Assembly: GCF_900104725.1 (NCBI RefSeq)
Contig: NZ_LT629758.1
Span: 4,912,501-4,976,500 of the forward strand
From: Actinoplanes derwentensis
Lineage (GTDB): Bacteria > Actinomycetota > Actinomycetes > Mycobacteriales > Micromonosporaceae
Direction: 5' to 3'
Length of the DNA stretch: 64,000 bases
Positions 7,073 to 16,400 of the stretch are shown in pieces. Below the pieces are notes generated by a model. It saw only the letters and a list, made by a program, of their open reading frames with translations, was not told the DNA's origin and ran no database searches. The translations under genes and the position numbers were made by a program. Each line of letters begins with the position of its first letter. Positions within the stretch are counted from its first letter, which is position 1.

Positions 7073-9832
7073 TCAGTGGGCCTGCGAGTGCACCTTGTCG
7101 CGCAGGCCGGCGGCGTCCGGGTGCCCGAGGTCGTCGAGGATGTCGAGGGCCTGCCGCCAGGCGTCCAGCGCGTGTCCACCACGGCCGGCGGCGTGTTCGG
7201 TGTCGCCGAGGTGGGTGAGGGTGTCGGCTTGCAGGTAACGGTCGGACACCGCGCGGTAGATCCGCAGGGCGTGCCCGAACGCGACCCGGGCCTCGTCGTA
7301 CGCGGCAAGGTGGTGGTGGGCGTAGCCCAGGCTGTCCCAGGCGGCCGCCTCGCCGTTGGGGTGGCCGGCCTCCCGGTGCCGTTCGATCGCCGACCGGCAT
7401 TCGCCCAGGGCCAGATCAAAGGCTCCGATGAGGATGTACGTCCACCCGGTCTCGTTGTGCACGATGGCCCGGCCGACGGTCTCGCCGGCCCTGGAGTAGA
7501 GGTCGGCGGCGATCCGGTAGTGCTCCAGCGCCGTCTCGTGGCGTTCCCGCTGGTTGGCGAGGAACGCGAGCAGCCGATGGGTGTGTGCCCGGCCGGCCGG
7601 GTCGTCGATCGCGGTGAAGATCTCGACGGCACGCTGCAGGTGCCGGTCGGCTTCCGGCCAATTCTTCAGCCGGCCCTCGGCGAACCCGAGTGACCGTTCG
7701 GCGCAGGCTTCGGCGTGCCGGTCGGCGGCCGCCCGCAGTGCCACGGTCTGGATCTCCCGCTGGGTCTGCCATCGCCCGGTCCGGTCCAGGTGCGGTTGCA
7801 GCACGGTGGCGAGTTGCCAGCGGTGCCGGGCGGACTCCGGGCCGGGGTGGGTGATCGTGGCGAGCAGGGCGGGCAGTTCGGTGCCGAGCCAGGCGACGGC
7901 TCCGGCGGAGTCGTCGAAGGTTACCGGGTCCGCGCCGGTGACCGGCGGGCCGGGCCGGAACGGGGTGCGCCCGGCGAACATCAGTTCCACCGCCGCGTAC
8001 GCGCTGTGCAGGTAGTGGTCGAACAGCCGCCGGCGGGCGCCGGAGGTGTCGGCGGCCAGTCCGGTGCCGTAGGCGCGCAGCAGGTCGTGGCATCCGTACC
8101 GGCCGGGTGCCGGCTCGGTGATCAGGTGGGCACGCAGCAGTTCGGTGAGCGGCGCCCGCAGGTCCGCTTCGGGTACTCCGGCCAGGACCGCCGCCGCCAC
8201 CGGTGAGCAGTCCGGTCCCGGATGTGACGCCAGCAGCCGGAACAGGTCGGCGGCGGGCGGGCTGAGGATGCGGTACGACCAGTCGAACACGGCCCGCACG
8301 TCGGAGCGTGGGCTCTCACCGGTGAACGCGTCGAGGCCGCCGCGGTGCCGGCGCAGTTCGGCGGCGATCGACGACAGGGGGAAACCGGGGTTCATCGCGG
8401 CGCGGGCACTGACCATGGCCAGGGTGAGCGGCAGCCGTCCGGCGCATTCGACGATGCCGGTGACCGCGTCCGGTTCCCGGTCGACCCGGTCGGTGCCGAG
8501 ACGCCGGGTGAGCAGTTCGGCGGCGTCCGCGGTGGAGAGCGGATCCAGGGTGACCGCGGTGGCGCCGTGCGTGGCGACCAGGTCGAAGAGCTGGTGCCGG
8601 CTGGTGACGATGGTCTGGCATCCGGGGGCGCCGGGCAGCAGCGGCCGGACGTGTTCGCTGTCGCGGGCGTTGTCCAGGACGACCAGGACCCGGCGGTCGG
8701 CCAGCAGGCTGCGGAACAGCGCGGACCGGGCGTCGAGGGTGGCGGGCACCCGCTCGGGCCGGATGCCGAGTGCTTCCAGCAGGGTGTGCAGCGCGTCGGC
8801 GGCGGTGAGCGCCCCGTCCGGGTGGAAGCCGCGCAGGTCGATGTGGAGCTGGCCGTCCGGGAACCGGGCGGCGATCTGGTGCGCCCAGTGCACGGCGAGG
8901 CTGGTCTTGCCGACGCCGGCCATCCCGCCGATGGTGACCAGGGTGGCCGGGCCGGTTCCGGTCAGCCGGGCGAGCTCCTCGCGCCGGCCGGCGAAGACCG
9001 CGAGACCGGCGGGCAACTGAGCGGGGCGGACGTACGGGGCGGTGGCCGGTTCGGGTTTCTCGGCCGGTGGCTCCTGCTGAAGAACCCGCAGGTGGGCGGC
9101 CTGAAGTTCGGCGCCCGGGTCCAGGCCGAGTTCGTCGGCGAGCGCGACCCGGATCCGCTGGTGCACCTCGAGTGCTTCGGCCTGGTGCCCGGTGGCGGCC
9201 AGCAGCAGCATCAGGCGGGCTTGCAGTGCCTCGTCGAGGGGATGCCGGACCGCGGTCTGCCGGGCCAGGTCGAGGATCTTGCCGGCGATCACCGGATCGG
9301 CGGACGGGGCGTTCTCGGTGGCGGCCTTGACCGCGGCGAGCCGTTCACCGTCGACCGCGGCGAAGGCCGGATGGGACCGGATCTCGGACGGCAGACCGGC
9401 GGCGACCGGGCCCTGCCACAGGCCAAGCGCCTCGGTCAGCAGTTCCGCCGCGGTGCCGGGCGAGGTGACGTAGGCGGCCTGGCTCCGCAGCGCCCGGAAC
9501 CGGCCCAGGTCGACGGCGACCGGGCTGACGTCGAGCCGGTAGCCGCCGGAACCGCGGATCAGCCAGCGGGAGGAACCGCGGGCGGGCAGGTCCGGTTCGA
9601 GCAGGCGGCGCAGGGCGCCGATGTGCCGGTGCACCACGTTGACCGCGGTGTCCGGTGGTTCGGCGCCCCACAGCACGTCGATGATCTCGTGCAGCGGAAC
9701 CGGATGACCGGCCCGGACCAGCAGCAGCGCCAGGATGGCCCGCTGTTTGGGTGGCCCGGGGTCGATCTCGGTGTCTCCGCGCCACCCGCGTAGCGGGCCG
9801 AGCACGGCGAACGTCATGGGTACCGGATTCAT
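7073..9832 (-). CDS. SARP family regulator, AfsR-like (wHTH-BTAD-NB-ARC-TPR)
   Basis: 919-residue transcription activator. Residues 5-100 form the OmpR-like winged helix (TFAVLGPLRGWRGDTEI, PPKQRAILALLLVRAG, YRLDV), 105-255 the BTAD domain (ending near ALADELGLDPGAELQ), about 280-540 the NB-ARC ATPase (P-loop IGGMAGVGKTSLAVHWA; VLVVLDNA as Walker B; CAGRLPLTLAMV), and about 650-919 TPR helices. AfsR-type proteins bind direct repeats near promoters and activate secondary-metabolism genes. No biosynthetic cluster is visible nearby, so its target is unknown. Two starts are possible, ATG 9832 and ATG 9817; neither has a strong ribosome site. It lies downstream of the hydrolase at 9934 on the same strand. 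Confidence 0.9.
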   Translation of the reverse strand: MNPVPMTFAVLGPLRGWRGDTEIDPGPPKQRAILALLLVRAGHPVPLHEIIDVLWGAEPPDTAVNVVHRHIGALRRLLEPDLPARGSSRWLIRGSGGYRLDVSPVAVDLGRFRALRSQAAYVTSPGTAAELLTEALGLWQGPVAAGLPSEIRSHPAFAAVDGERLAAVKAATENAPSADPVIAGKILDLARQTAVRHPLDEALQARLMLLLAATGHQAEALEVHQRIRVALADELGLDPGAELQAAHLRVLQQEPPAEKPEPATAPYVRPAQLPAGLAVFAGRREELARLTGTGPATLVTIGGMAGVGKTSLAVHWAHQIAARFPDGQLHIDLRGFHPDGALTAADALHTLLEALGIRPERVPATLDARSALFRSLLADRRVLVVLDNARDSEHVRPLLPGAPGCQTIVTSRHQLFDLVATHGATAVTLDPLSTADAAELLTRRLGTDRVDREPDAVTGIVECAGRLPLTLAMVSARAAMNPGFPLSSIAAELRRHRGGLDAFTGESPRSDVRAVFDWSYRILSPPAADLFRLLASHPGPDCSPVAAAVLAGVPEADLRAPLTELLRAHLITEPAPGRYGCHDLLRAYGTGLAADTSGARRRLFDHYLHSAYAAVELMFAGRTPFRPGPPVTGADPVTFDDSAGAVAWLGTELPALLATITHPGPESARHRWQLATVLQPHLDRTGRWQTQREIQTVALRAAADRHAEACAERSLGFAEGRLKNWPEADRHLQRAVEIFTAIDDPAGRAHTHRLLAFLANQRERHETALEHYRIAADLYSRAGETVGRAIVHNETGWTYILIGAFDLALGECRSAIERHREAGHPNGEAAAWDSLGYAHHHLAAYDEARVAFGHALRIYRAVSDRYLQADTLTHLGDTEHAAGRGGHALDAWRQALDILDDLGHPDAAGLRDKVHSQAH

Positions 9833-9865
9833 CGGAGTGGTGCGCGCCGTGATGACCGCGGACGG

Positions 9866-9919
9866 TCAGCGGGCGGCCCTCTCGATGACGACGGCGCGGC
9901 GGGAGATTCGGATACGCAT
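9866..9919 (-). CDS. Possible 17-residue leader or small peptide
   Basis: A 17-codon reading frame (MRIRISRRAVVIERAAR, stop TGA) lies in the 101-bp gap between the hydrolase and the AfsR-like gene. GGAAGG stands 7 nt before its ATG, a better ribosome site than the AfsR-like gene itself has. It could be a leader peptide coupling translation to the regulator, or chance. The peptide is basic and matches no leader I recognise. Confidence 0.25.
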   Translation of the reverse strand: MRIRISRRAVVIERAAR

Positions 9920-9933
9920 GATGGTGCCTTCCG

Positions 9934-10701
9934 TCAGCGGTTGAGCCAAATGAGGGTGTCGTCGGCGATCTCGCGCCAGCCGTGGTCGAACGGGGCCGAG
10001 TGGCCGCGGTCGGCGTAGGTGCGCAGTTCGGCGTTGCGGTAGAGCCGGTGGGCGGCGGTGACCACGCTCGCCGGGACGGTGTGGTCCTGCCCGGCGGCGA
10101 TCAGCAGCAGCGGGCCGCGGTCGGTGTGGGTGGTGTCGACGGCGGTGGGGGCGTCGCGGGTGAAGTTGGCGGTGGCGGCCTGGAAGAGCGGCAGGCCGGG
10201 GCCGGGGATGGTCCAGCGGTCGAAGAGTGCGGTGGATTCGGCGGGTGACAGCGTGTTGCCGAAGGCGTACCCGAACTGTTTGGGGGTCAAGGACACGGTC
10301 CTGGCCTTGTTGCCGGGGTTGGACAGGACCGGAAAACTGGACCGGAGCTGGCTGAACGGGAGCGCCCGGATGCCCTTGACCGGGGCCGGGGAGATCGCGA
10401 CGGCGGCTTCGGCGAGTCCGGCGGCGAGCAGTTTCTGGGCGATCAGGCCGCCGAACGAGTGCCCGATCACGATCGGCCGCTCGGGCAGCGCGGCGATCAG
10501 GTCGGCGTAGAACCCGGTGATCTCGTCGACGCCGATCCCGTTCAGGGCGTCGGGTGCGGCGCGGGTGGCGGCGACGGTGCTCGCGTCGCCGGGCCAGCCG
10601 GGGGCGTGGGTCTGGTAGCCGTTGGCGGTGAACAGGTCCTGCCAGGGCTGCCAGGACGAGGAGTGGATCCAGAGGCCGTGGATGAAGACTACGGATGTCA
10701 C
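9934..10701 (-). CDS. Alpha/beta hydrolase
   Basis: 255-residue cytoplasmic alpha/beta-hydrolase. The oxyanion region is FIHGLW (residues 6-11), the nucleophile elbow is GHSFGG (Ser near residue 82), the acid is likely Asp in AAGQDHTVP, and the catalytic His is in DRGHSAPFDHGW. The family covers esterases, lipases and lactonases; the substrate cannot be read. It starts at GTG 10701 with GAGAGGTG about 6 nt upstream. It is divergent from a TetR-type gene, and a 24-bp dyad lies between them, so the hydrolase is probably repressed by that regulator and induced by its ligand, perhaps the hydrolase substrate. Confidence 0.9.
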   Translation of the reverse strand: MTSVVFIHGLWIHSSSWQPWQDLFTANGYQTHAPGWPGDASTVAATRAAPDALNGIGVDEITGFYADLIAALPERPIVIGHSFGGLIAQKLLAAGLAEAAVAISPAPVKGIRALPFSQLRSSFPVLSNPGNKARTVSLTPKQFGYAFGNTLSPAESTALFDRWTIPGPGLPLFQAATANFTRDAPTAVDTTHTDRGPLLLIAAGQDHTVPASVVTAAHRLYRNAELRTYADRGHSAPFDHGWREIADDTLIWLNR

Positions 10702-10719
10702 GGTGGCACCTCTCGAATT

Positions 10720-10743
10720 GGTAGACTAACTAGTAACTCTACC
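10720..10743. promoter_or_regulatory. 24-bp dyad, candidate TetR operator
   Basis: GGTAGACTAACT|AGTAACTCTACC is palindromic at 20 of 24 positions, with mismatches only at the pairs 10726/10737 and 10728/10735. It is centred on ACTAGT, between the divergent hydrolase and TetR genes, and it overlaps where a promoter for either gene would lie. Size and position fit a TetR-family operator. Confidence 0.7.
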
Positions 10744-10759
10744 GACGGGCCCAAGGATG

Positions 10760-10777
10760 CCCCGGCGGACGCCGGGG
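10760..10777 (+). other. Perfect 7-bp GC hairpin in the TetR-gene leader
   Basis: CCCCGGC-GGAC-GCCGGGG is a perfect stem with a 4-nt loop, 25 nt before the regulator start. It may shape the leader mRNA or end stray transcription. Function not established. Confidence 0.5.
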
Positions 10778-10802
10778 CGCAAGTGAATGTGAGATCCGTA
10801 TC

Positions 10803-11369
10803 GTGGAGACCGTGACCGTGCGAGAACGCCTCTTGGAGGCAGCCACCGAGATGTTCTACGCGCAGGGTCTGCGCGCGGTCAGTGCGGACAAGATCATCGA
10901 GCGGGTCGGCACCACCAAAGTGACCTTCTACCGGCACTTCCGCACCAAGGACGACCTGATCGTCGCGTATTTGGAGCGCCGCGCCGCCCAGGAGCGCGAA
11001 GGCATCGGGCAGGCCGTCGACCTGGCCGGCGGCGACATCGGCAAAGCTCTCGATCTGATCGCCGGCGGCATCGGCGCGGTGGCCTGCAGCCCGGGGTTCC
11101 GCGGCTGCCCGTTCATCAACGCCGCCGCCGAATACCCCGACCCGGACAGCCCGGTGCGCAAGGTCGTCGACACCCACCGGGGGTGGTACACGTCGGTGTA
11201 CGAGAGCCTGATCGCCCCGCTCGGACTCCCCGACCAGGCAGCCGTGGTGGCCCAGTTGGTGCTGTTCCGAGACGGGGCGATGGTCGCCGGCTACCTCGGC
11301 GACCCGGCCGCGGTGGCCGAGTCACTGAGCCGCGGCAGCCGGGCCCTGATCGGCTACCCGCGGGACTGA
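10803..11369 (+). CDS. TetR/AcrR family transcriptional regulator
   Basis: 188-residue repressor. Residues 5-52 form the TetR helix-turn-helix (RERLLEAATEMFYAQGLRAV, then ADKIIERVGTTKVTFYRHF, KDDLIVAYL). The rest is a helical ligand-binding domain with CSPGFRGCPFIN, a segment frequent in TetR proteins near small oxidoreductases and hydrolases; its two Cys could be ligand or redox sensing. The GTG start at 10803 is the longest form. GTG 10812 and GTG 10818 in the same frame are closer to a GGAG ribosome site and may be used. It likely controls the divergent hydrolase through the dyad at 10720-10743. Confidence 0.9.
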   Translation: METVTVRERLLEAATEMFYAQGLRAVSADKIIERVGTTKVTFYRHFRTKDDLIVAYLERRAAQEREGIGQAVDLAGGDIGKALDLIAGGIGAVACSPGFRGCPFINAAAEYPDPDSPVRKVVDTHRGWYTSVYESLIAPLGLPDQAAVVAQLVLFRDGAMVAGYLGDPAAVAESLSRGSRALIGYPRD

Positions 11370-11377
11370 CGGTCCCG
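11361..11377. terminator. Hairpin between convergent genes
   Basis: CGGGAC-TGACG-GTCCCG forms a perfect 6-bp stem. The loop contains the TGA stop codon of the TetR gene. It lies between the TetR gene and the convergent lipoprotein gene and may end transcription. No T-run follows. Confidence 0.45.
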
Positions 11378-11396
11378 GCCGGGTGAGGTCCCGGTG

Positions 11397-12080
11397 TCAG
11401 CCCTTGTCGCCGTTGGCCTTCTCGCCCTTCGGGCCGACGGCGAACCAGGTGCCGCCGACACCCTCGCCGTTGAGGTCGCCGGGCTTCTCGTCCTCGGCGA
11501 AGCGGTACACCGGCCAGCCGCCGACGGTCAGCTGGACGTCGCCGTCCTCGCGCTTGATCGCCCCGATCTCGTCGGGGTCGACGCCGGCCAGGTAGACCTT
11601 GCCCTTCTGCTTGATGGTCACCGGCGGCCACTTGACCGCGCACGCGTCCACGCAGTTCGTCCGGGACGGCTCGGCGGTGTCCTTGTCGAAGCGGTACAGC
11701 GCCGCCTGGTTGATGTTGATCAGGTAGGGCCCCTTCAGATCCGGCGCCCGCACCGCCGACAGCTGCACCCACACCGGCGGTTCCTCCTGGACCTCGACGC
11801 CGACGACGGTGCCACCGTCGCCGGTCTTGCCGTCCTCGGCCGCACTGTTGCCGACGAGCTGGAGCGCGGGGGATGCCGCCGGTTCCGTCGCGGTTCCGGC
11901 GGGTGTGGTGGCGGGTGCGGCCGCGGGCTGCTGCGCGGGCTCGGCGTCACCGATGGTGATGGATTTGCCGCACCCCGCGGAGAGCGCGACGACGGCGGTG
12001 AGCAGGGTGATCCCCGCGGCGCGGCGTGCGCGGCCGGACACGACTGCCTGGCTGGTACGGGGGACGAAGGTCGAAGTCAT
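11397..12080 (-). CDS. Secreted lipoprotein with YxFxxD repeats (COG4315-like)
   Basis: 227-residue exported lipoprotein. The signal peptide ends in the lipobox LSAGC (Cys near residue 35), followed by a Pro/Ala/Thr-rich linker of about 40 residues. The folded part carries two copies of the repeat typified by Yx(F/W/Y)xxD: ALYRFDKD near residue 130 and PVYRFAED near residue 195, each before a W-containing segment (CAVKWPPV, GGTWFAV). NCVDACAVKW gives a Cys pair. Proteins of this kind are widespread in actinomycetes but have no settled function. The start is taken as ATG 12080 because it places the lipobox correctly; no clear ribosome site precedes it. Convergent with the TetR gene. Confidence 0.8.
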   Translation of the reverse strand: MTSTFVPRTSQAVVSGRARRAAGITLLTAVVALSAGCGKSITIGDAEPAQQPAAAPATTPAGTATEPAASPALQLVGNSAAEDGKTGDGGTVVGVEVQEEPPVWVQLSAVRAPDLKGPYLININQAALYRFDKDTAEPSRTNCVDACAVKWPPVTIKQKGKVYLAGVDPDEIGAIKREDGDVQLTVGGWPVYRFAEDEKPGDLNGEGVGGTWFAVGPKGEKANGDKG

Positions 12081-12120
12081 GCCGGACACACGAGACAGCC
12101 CCGTCCGATGGTTCACCTCT

Positions 12121-12306
12121 TCAGCCCCGCACCGTGATGGTCCGGCGTTCGGTGAACGCGAGTAGCCCGGCCTGACCGCTCTCGACGCCGATGCCGGACT
12201 GCTTGAGTCCACCGAACGGCACCAGCGGCGACAGGTGCATGATCTCGTTCACCCAGACCCTGCCGGCTTCCAGGCGTCGCGCCACGGCGAGGGCGCGTCG
12301 GACACA
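12121..12306 (-). pseudogene. Aldehyde dehydrogenase C-terminal remnant
   Basis: On the minus strand an open frame ending at TGA 12121 reads like the last ~60 residues of an NAD(P)-dependent aldehyde dehydrogenase: RALAVARRLEAGRVWVNE, then PLVPFGGLKQSGIGVESG, then LAFTERRTITVRG. These are the conserved ALDH end segments, including the FGG.K.SG.G signature. Nothing upstream (above 12306) continues the enzyme. The catalytic Cys region and Rossmann fold are missing, so this is a deletion remnant. It sits upstream of the lipoprotein gene, whose true promoter may lie within it. Confidence 0.85.
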
Positions 12307-12496
12307 TGGCCGGTCATCCGGCGCAGAAGGCCACCGTTTCCCGGTGCCGGACTCCCCGCAAGTGCGCCTCCCTGGGTACGGCGGCGCCCGGCAGCCCTTC
12401 CGAGCAGGCCCTGGCCGCGCTGGGGTGAACCCTGCGGCCGGGCTGTCTCGTGTATCTGCCGGACGACGCGGCGGGCGTCATCGAGAAGGGACGACG
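12307..12496. other. Non-coding gap before the type VII secretion locus
   Basis: 190 bp between the aldehyde dehydrogenase remnant and the first gene of the secretion locus. It presumably holds the promoter of the gene at 12497. I see no clear promoter hexamers and no convincing gene. Confidence 0.4.
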
Positions 12497-12784
12497 ATGG
12501 CCGGGGACGTGAACATTCCGGGTGACGAGCTGCGGGAAGCGCGGGAGATGCTCACCTTCGTGCACGACTTCATCGACATCGGGCGGAACACGTTCGACTT
12601 CGACGCGGCGTTCGGCCGCGACGAGTTGCGCGGGGCCGCCCAGAACTTCGAGAAGCGCTGGGACGACGGGCGTTTCCAGGTGAAACGCCAGGTCGTCGGG
12701 ATCCGGGACGCGATCGGCAACATCCTGGACTCCTTCGAGAAGACCGACCGCGACGCCGTCCAGAACCTCGACGACGGAAGGTGA
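12497..12784 (+). CDS. WXG100-like small helical protein
   Basis: 95-residue soluble protein that looks like two long helices joined by a turn, the WXG100 layout. The turn region RWDDGRFQVKR near residue 57 has W-D-D-G where the family has W-x-G. No signal peptide is present. The ATG at 12497 has AGAAGGG 6 nt upstream. It is probably a substrate or partner of the EccC-type ATPase encoded on the other strand from 17784. It is followed after 5 bp by the gene at 12790, so the two form an operon. Family membership is by length, helices and context; it is a weak sequence match. Confidence 0.5.
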   Translation: MAGDVNIPGDELREAREMLTFVHDFIDIGRNTFDFDAAFGRDELRGAAQNFEKRWDDGRFQVKRQVVGIRDAIGNILDSFEKTDRDAVQNLDDGR

Positions 12785-12789
12785 AGACC

Positions 12790-13413
12790 ATGAGCGCGGC
12801 TCGATTCCTGCTGAACGTCCCCGACCTGTGGGACACGTTCGACCTGGCCGGGGAGCATCTCGCCCGGGTGCGCGCCCAGGCGCTCGCCGCCAGCACCGAT
12901 CCGCGGGAACGTGTCCGGATCAACGACATGTTCCGGCAGGGCCGAGAGGTGACCCGGGCCGCCCGTGAACAGGGCGCACTGCTGGCCACCGGCACTGCCA
13001 CGATGTATGACGAGGGCGTCTTCCTGGCGTACGGCATGGTCTTCGCCGTCACCACCCCGCACGGCCAGGAGCTGACGTTGCCGGTGCTGTCCCGTTCGCT
13101 CGGTGTCTCAGCCGACGGCGATGCCCCGAAGGACCGGGTGATCACCGCGGTCCAGCTGCCGCACGTCGGCACGGTCGCCCGGGTCACCGGCACCGAGACC
13201 ACCCGGCTGACCGCTGACGTCGACGTCGAGCTGCTGACGATGCACACCATGATGCCGGTGCCGGGCCGGGACCGGGACTACCTGGTGGTGACGCTGGCCA
13301 GCCCGAACCTGCCGTTGAAGAACGAGGTCCACGACCTGTTCGACGCGATCACCAGCACGTTCCGGTTCCTGACCACCGACGGCGAACAGGTCGCGGTGGC
13401 AGGCGCCCGCTGA
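12790..13413 (+). CDS. Protein of unknown function in the type VII secretion locus
   Basis: 207-residue protein I do not recognise. The first 65 residues are helical (RFLLNVPDLWDTFDLAGEHL onward). The rest alternates beta strands, with two Met-rich stretches (ELLTMHTMMPVPG) and an end ITSTFRFLTTDG. No signal peptide or membrane segment is seen. ATG 12790 is preferred because GGAAGGTG lies about 6 nt before it; an in-frame GTG at 12781 overlaps the previous stop. It is co-transcribed with the WXG100-like gene and convergent with the ATPase gene, so it may be a chaperone, immunity or accessory protein. That is context only. Confidence 0.65.
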   Translation: MSAARFLLNVPDLWDTFDLAGEHLARVRAQALAASTDPRERVRINDMFRQGREVTRAAREQGALLATGTATMYDEGVFLAYGMVFAVTTPHGQELTLPVLSRSLGVSADGDAPKDRVITAVQLPHVGTVARVTGTETTRLTADVDVELLTMHTMMPVPGRDRDYLVVTLASPNLPLKNEVHDLFDAITSTFRFLTTDGEQVAVAGAR

Positions 13414-13430
13414 CGGGCACCTGCCACCGC
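13393..13430. terminator. Long hairpin, likely bidirectional terminator
   Basis: GCGGTGGCAGG-C-GCCC pairs with GGGC-A-CCTGCCACCGC: 15 base pairs with one C/A mismatch and a 6-nt loop. It overlaps the last codons and the stop of the gene at 12790 and ends 4 bp before the stop of the convergent ATPase gene, so it would end transcription from both sides. Confidence 0.75.
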
Positions 13431-13434
13431 CGGT

Positions 13435-16400
13435 TCAGATCTGCGGCACCTGCACCGCGACGATGTCACCGTCGCCGAGGTGCAGGAGGCCGCGGCCCGG
13501 CTGGGGCGGCTGCCCGACGAGTCCGCGGCTCAGCCGGACCCCGATGATCTCGCCGTCGCTCAGGCCCTGTGGCGACAGCAGCATGCCGGTACGGTTGCGT
13601 TTCACCTGCCCGACCCAGCCGGCCAGGCCCAGCGACAGCGACTCGGCGTTGCCGGCCACCAGCAGCCCCCAGCCGCTGCCCTGCGCGCCCCGGGCGAACA
13701 GGCCCAGGTCACCGTCGATCTCCGAACCCATCAGCAGTTCGGCGTCGTCGACCACGATGACCGCGCTGGGTTCCGGGACGGCACCGAGGACCCGGCGGAA
13801 CTCACCGGCCGTCACCTCCGCGTCGATGATCACCGCGGCCACTCCCGGACGGCCCGCCAACTGCCGCAACGGCGACTTGCGCGGGGCCAGCACGACCAGA
13901 CCGGAACCCGCGGCCAGCAGCGACTCCGCGGCGGACAGCAGCGCGGTGGAGCGGCCGGTGCGCGGCGGTCCGGCGATCACGAACGACGGGGTCTCGGCGA
14001 GGTCCGGGCCGAGCACGGTCAGGGTGTCCCCGCCGACCGCCAGCAGCGGCCGCATCGGTCCACGGTCGCGGTGCAGGACGGCGGCGTCGGCGTACGAGAT
14101 CCGCTCGGGAAGCACATCCAACCGCAATGCGCGCTGTCCGGCCGGCACCGCGCTCTCCCTGGCGGTCAGCTCCTCGCCCAGCCGCTGCAGGGCGGCGGCC
14201 TGCCCGGAGCCGGAGAGGTCGGTGTCGAGGACGGCAATCTGCGCCTCGGTCATGTTCTGGATCCGGATGCCCCGGCCGGGTGCCGGGTCGGTGGGCGCGG
14301 ACTTGGTGGGGACACCGACGGTGGAGTAGTCCTGCCGGTCGTTGAGCCGCAGCACGATCCGGTCCTCGGTGGTGCCCGAGTAACGGCCGCCGCCGAGCAC
14401 CCTGTCACCGGCCAGCACCACGTGGATACCGGCGCCGGCACCGTCGCGCAGCAGCCGGATCATGCGTTCCATCAGGCTGCCGTTGTCGTAGGAGACGAAC
14501 TCCCGGTCGAAGACCTCGAACCGGTCGACCATCAGCACGATGTGCGGGGTCCGCGCGCCGGGCGCCTGCGAGCGGCGCAGTTCGGCCAGGTCGGCGGCAC
14601 CGCTGGCACCGAGGGCGATCTGCCGGGCGGCGAGTTCGGTGTTGAGCCGATCCAGCAGCCGGCCGAGTCGTTCGACCTGGTTGCGATCGACCACCGCGCC
14701 GCAGTGCGGGAGCGTGGTGAGCACGTTCATCGCGCCGTTGCCGCAGTCCACCGCGTACAGGTGCAGGTCGTCGGCGCCGTGCGCGGCCGCCAGTGCCGCG
14801 GCCAGGGTGCGCAGCGTCTGGGAGCGGCCGCTGCGCGGGGAACCGGCGATGTGCAGGTGCCCGGCCCGGTCCAGGTCGAACCGGAGCGGGCGGCGGCTCT
14901 GCTCGGCGGGCAGGTCGGCCAGGCCGTAGACCACCGGTGGCAGGGCCGCGTCCCGGGTCGCGGCGGGCGCCGGAGCGTCCGGCCGGGTCCACTGCAGCAC
15001 GTCCGGCAGCGCCGGCAGCCACGGGCTCGGCTGCCGGGGCACTCCGGCCAGGTCGGCGGCCTCGGCGATCGCGGCGACGAGCACCGCCAGGTCGGTGACC
15101 GCCTGGGTCTCGGTGCCGCCCTTGCTCTTCGCCGCGCGGGGCAGTGGGCCGCCGAGTTCCCGCCAGGACACGGTCGACGCCCGGACCGGGATCGGGGCAC
15201 CGGCCAGGCTCTCCATGCCGGGACGACGGCCGCCGACCCGAGCGGACTGGAACGGCAGCAACACCGATGGGCCGAGGCGGACGTACGCGCGGCCCGGGTT
15301 CGCCGAGGAGATCTCCCCGGAGTCCGGGGCGTCGATGATGTCCCGGCTCTCCGAGGTGTCGGTGGTGCGCAGCGCGATCCGCAGGTTGGTGTTGGCCCGG
15401 ATGTCCGGGGTCACCGCGCCGCCCGGCCGCTGGGTGGCCAGGACCAGGTGGATGCCGAGCGACCGGCCCCGCTGGGCGATGTTGACCAGTCCGGCGATGA
15501 AGTCCGGCAGCTCGCGCACCATCGACGCGAACTCGTCGATGACCAGCAGCAACCGGGGCAACGGCGGCAGCACGCCCCCACCACGGGCGCGTTTGTCGAG
15601 GTAGTCGACGATGTCCTTGGCCCCGGCGGTGGCCAGCATGGTCTCCCGGCGGCGCAACTCCGCGCCGAGCGACACCAGCGCCCGCTCGACCAGGTGGGTG
15701 TCCAGGTCGGTGACCAGGCCGACGGTGTGCGGCAGGTCGGCGCACTCGGCGAACGCGCTGCCGCCCTTGTAGTCGACGAGCACGAACGTCATCTCGTCCG
15801 GCCGGTTGACCACTGCCAGGGTGGCGACCAGGGTCTGCAGCAGCTCGGACTTGCCGGAGCCGGTGGTGCCGGCGATCAGCGCGTGCGGGCCGTCCCGGAC
15901 CAGGTCCACCGCGAACGCCCCGTCGTAACCGGCGCCCAGTGTCGCGACGGTGCTGCGCCCGCCCAGCGACCAGCCGGCTGCCAGTGCGGCGGCGGTCGGC
16001 GGTTCGATGTCCAGCAGGTCCAGCAGCCGGACCGCGCCGGGCAGGGTGCTGTCGTCGCCGTCGCCGGCCCCGCGCAACGGTGCCAGGGCGCGGGCGAACG
16101 GCTGGTACCAGTCCGGCGCCGGGGAGTCGACGCGCACTTCCAGGGCCGCGGCGGCACCGGTCCGCACGGTGGTGACGGCACCGGTGACGACGACGGCGCC
16201 GCACTCCTCGGGGAGCAGGCGTTCCTCCTGGTCCAGGCAGATCACGTAGACACCGACGGCCGGGCCGTCGCGCAGCAGGGCGATCACGCCGGGCAGGGAA
16301 CGGGCCCGGCGGGCCTGCTCCAGGACCACCAGGATGTCGGGGTGGCCGTGCACACCGCCGCGGACCAGGTCGTTGCCGGCGGCGGTACGGGCGGTCACGA

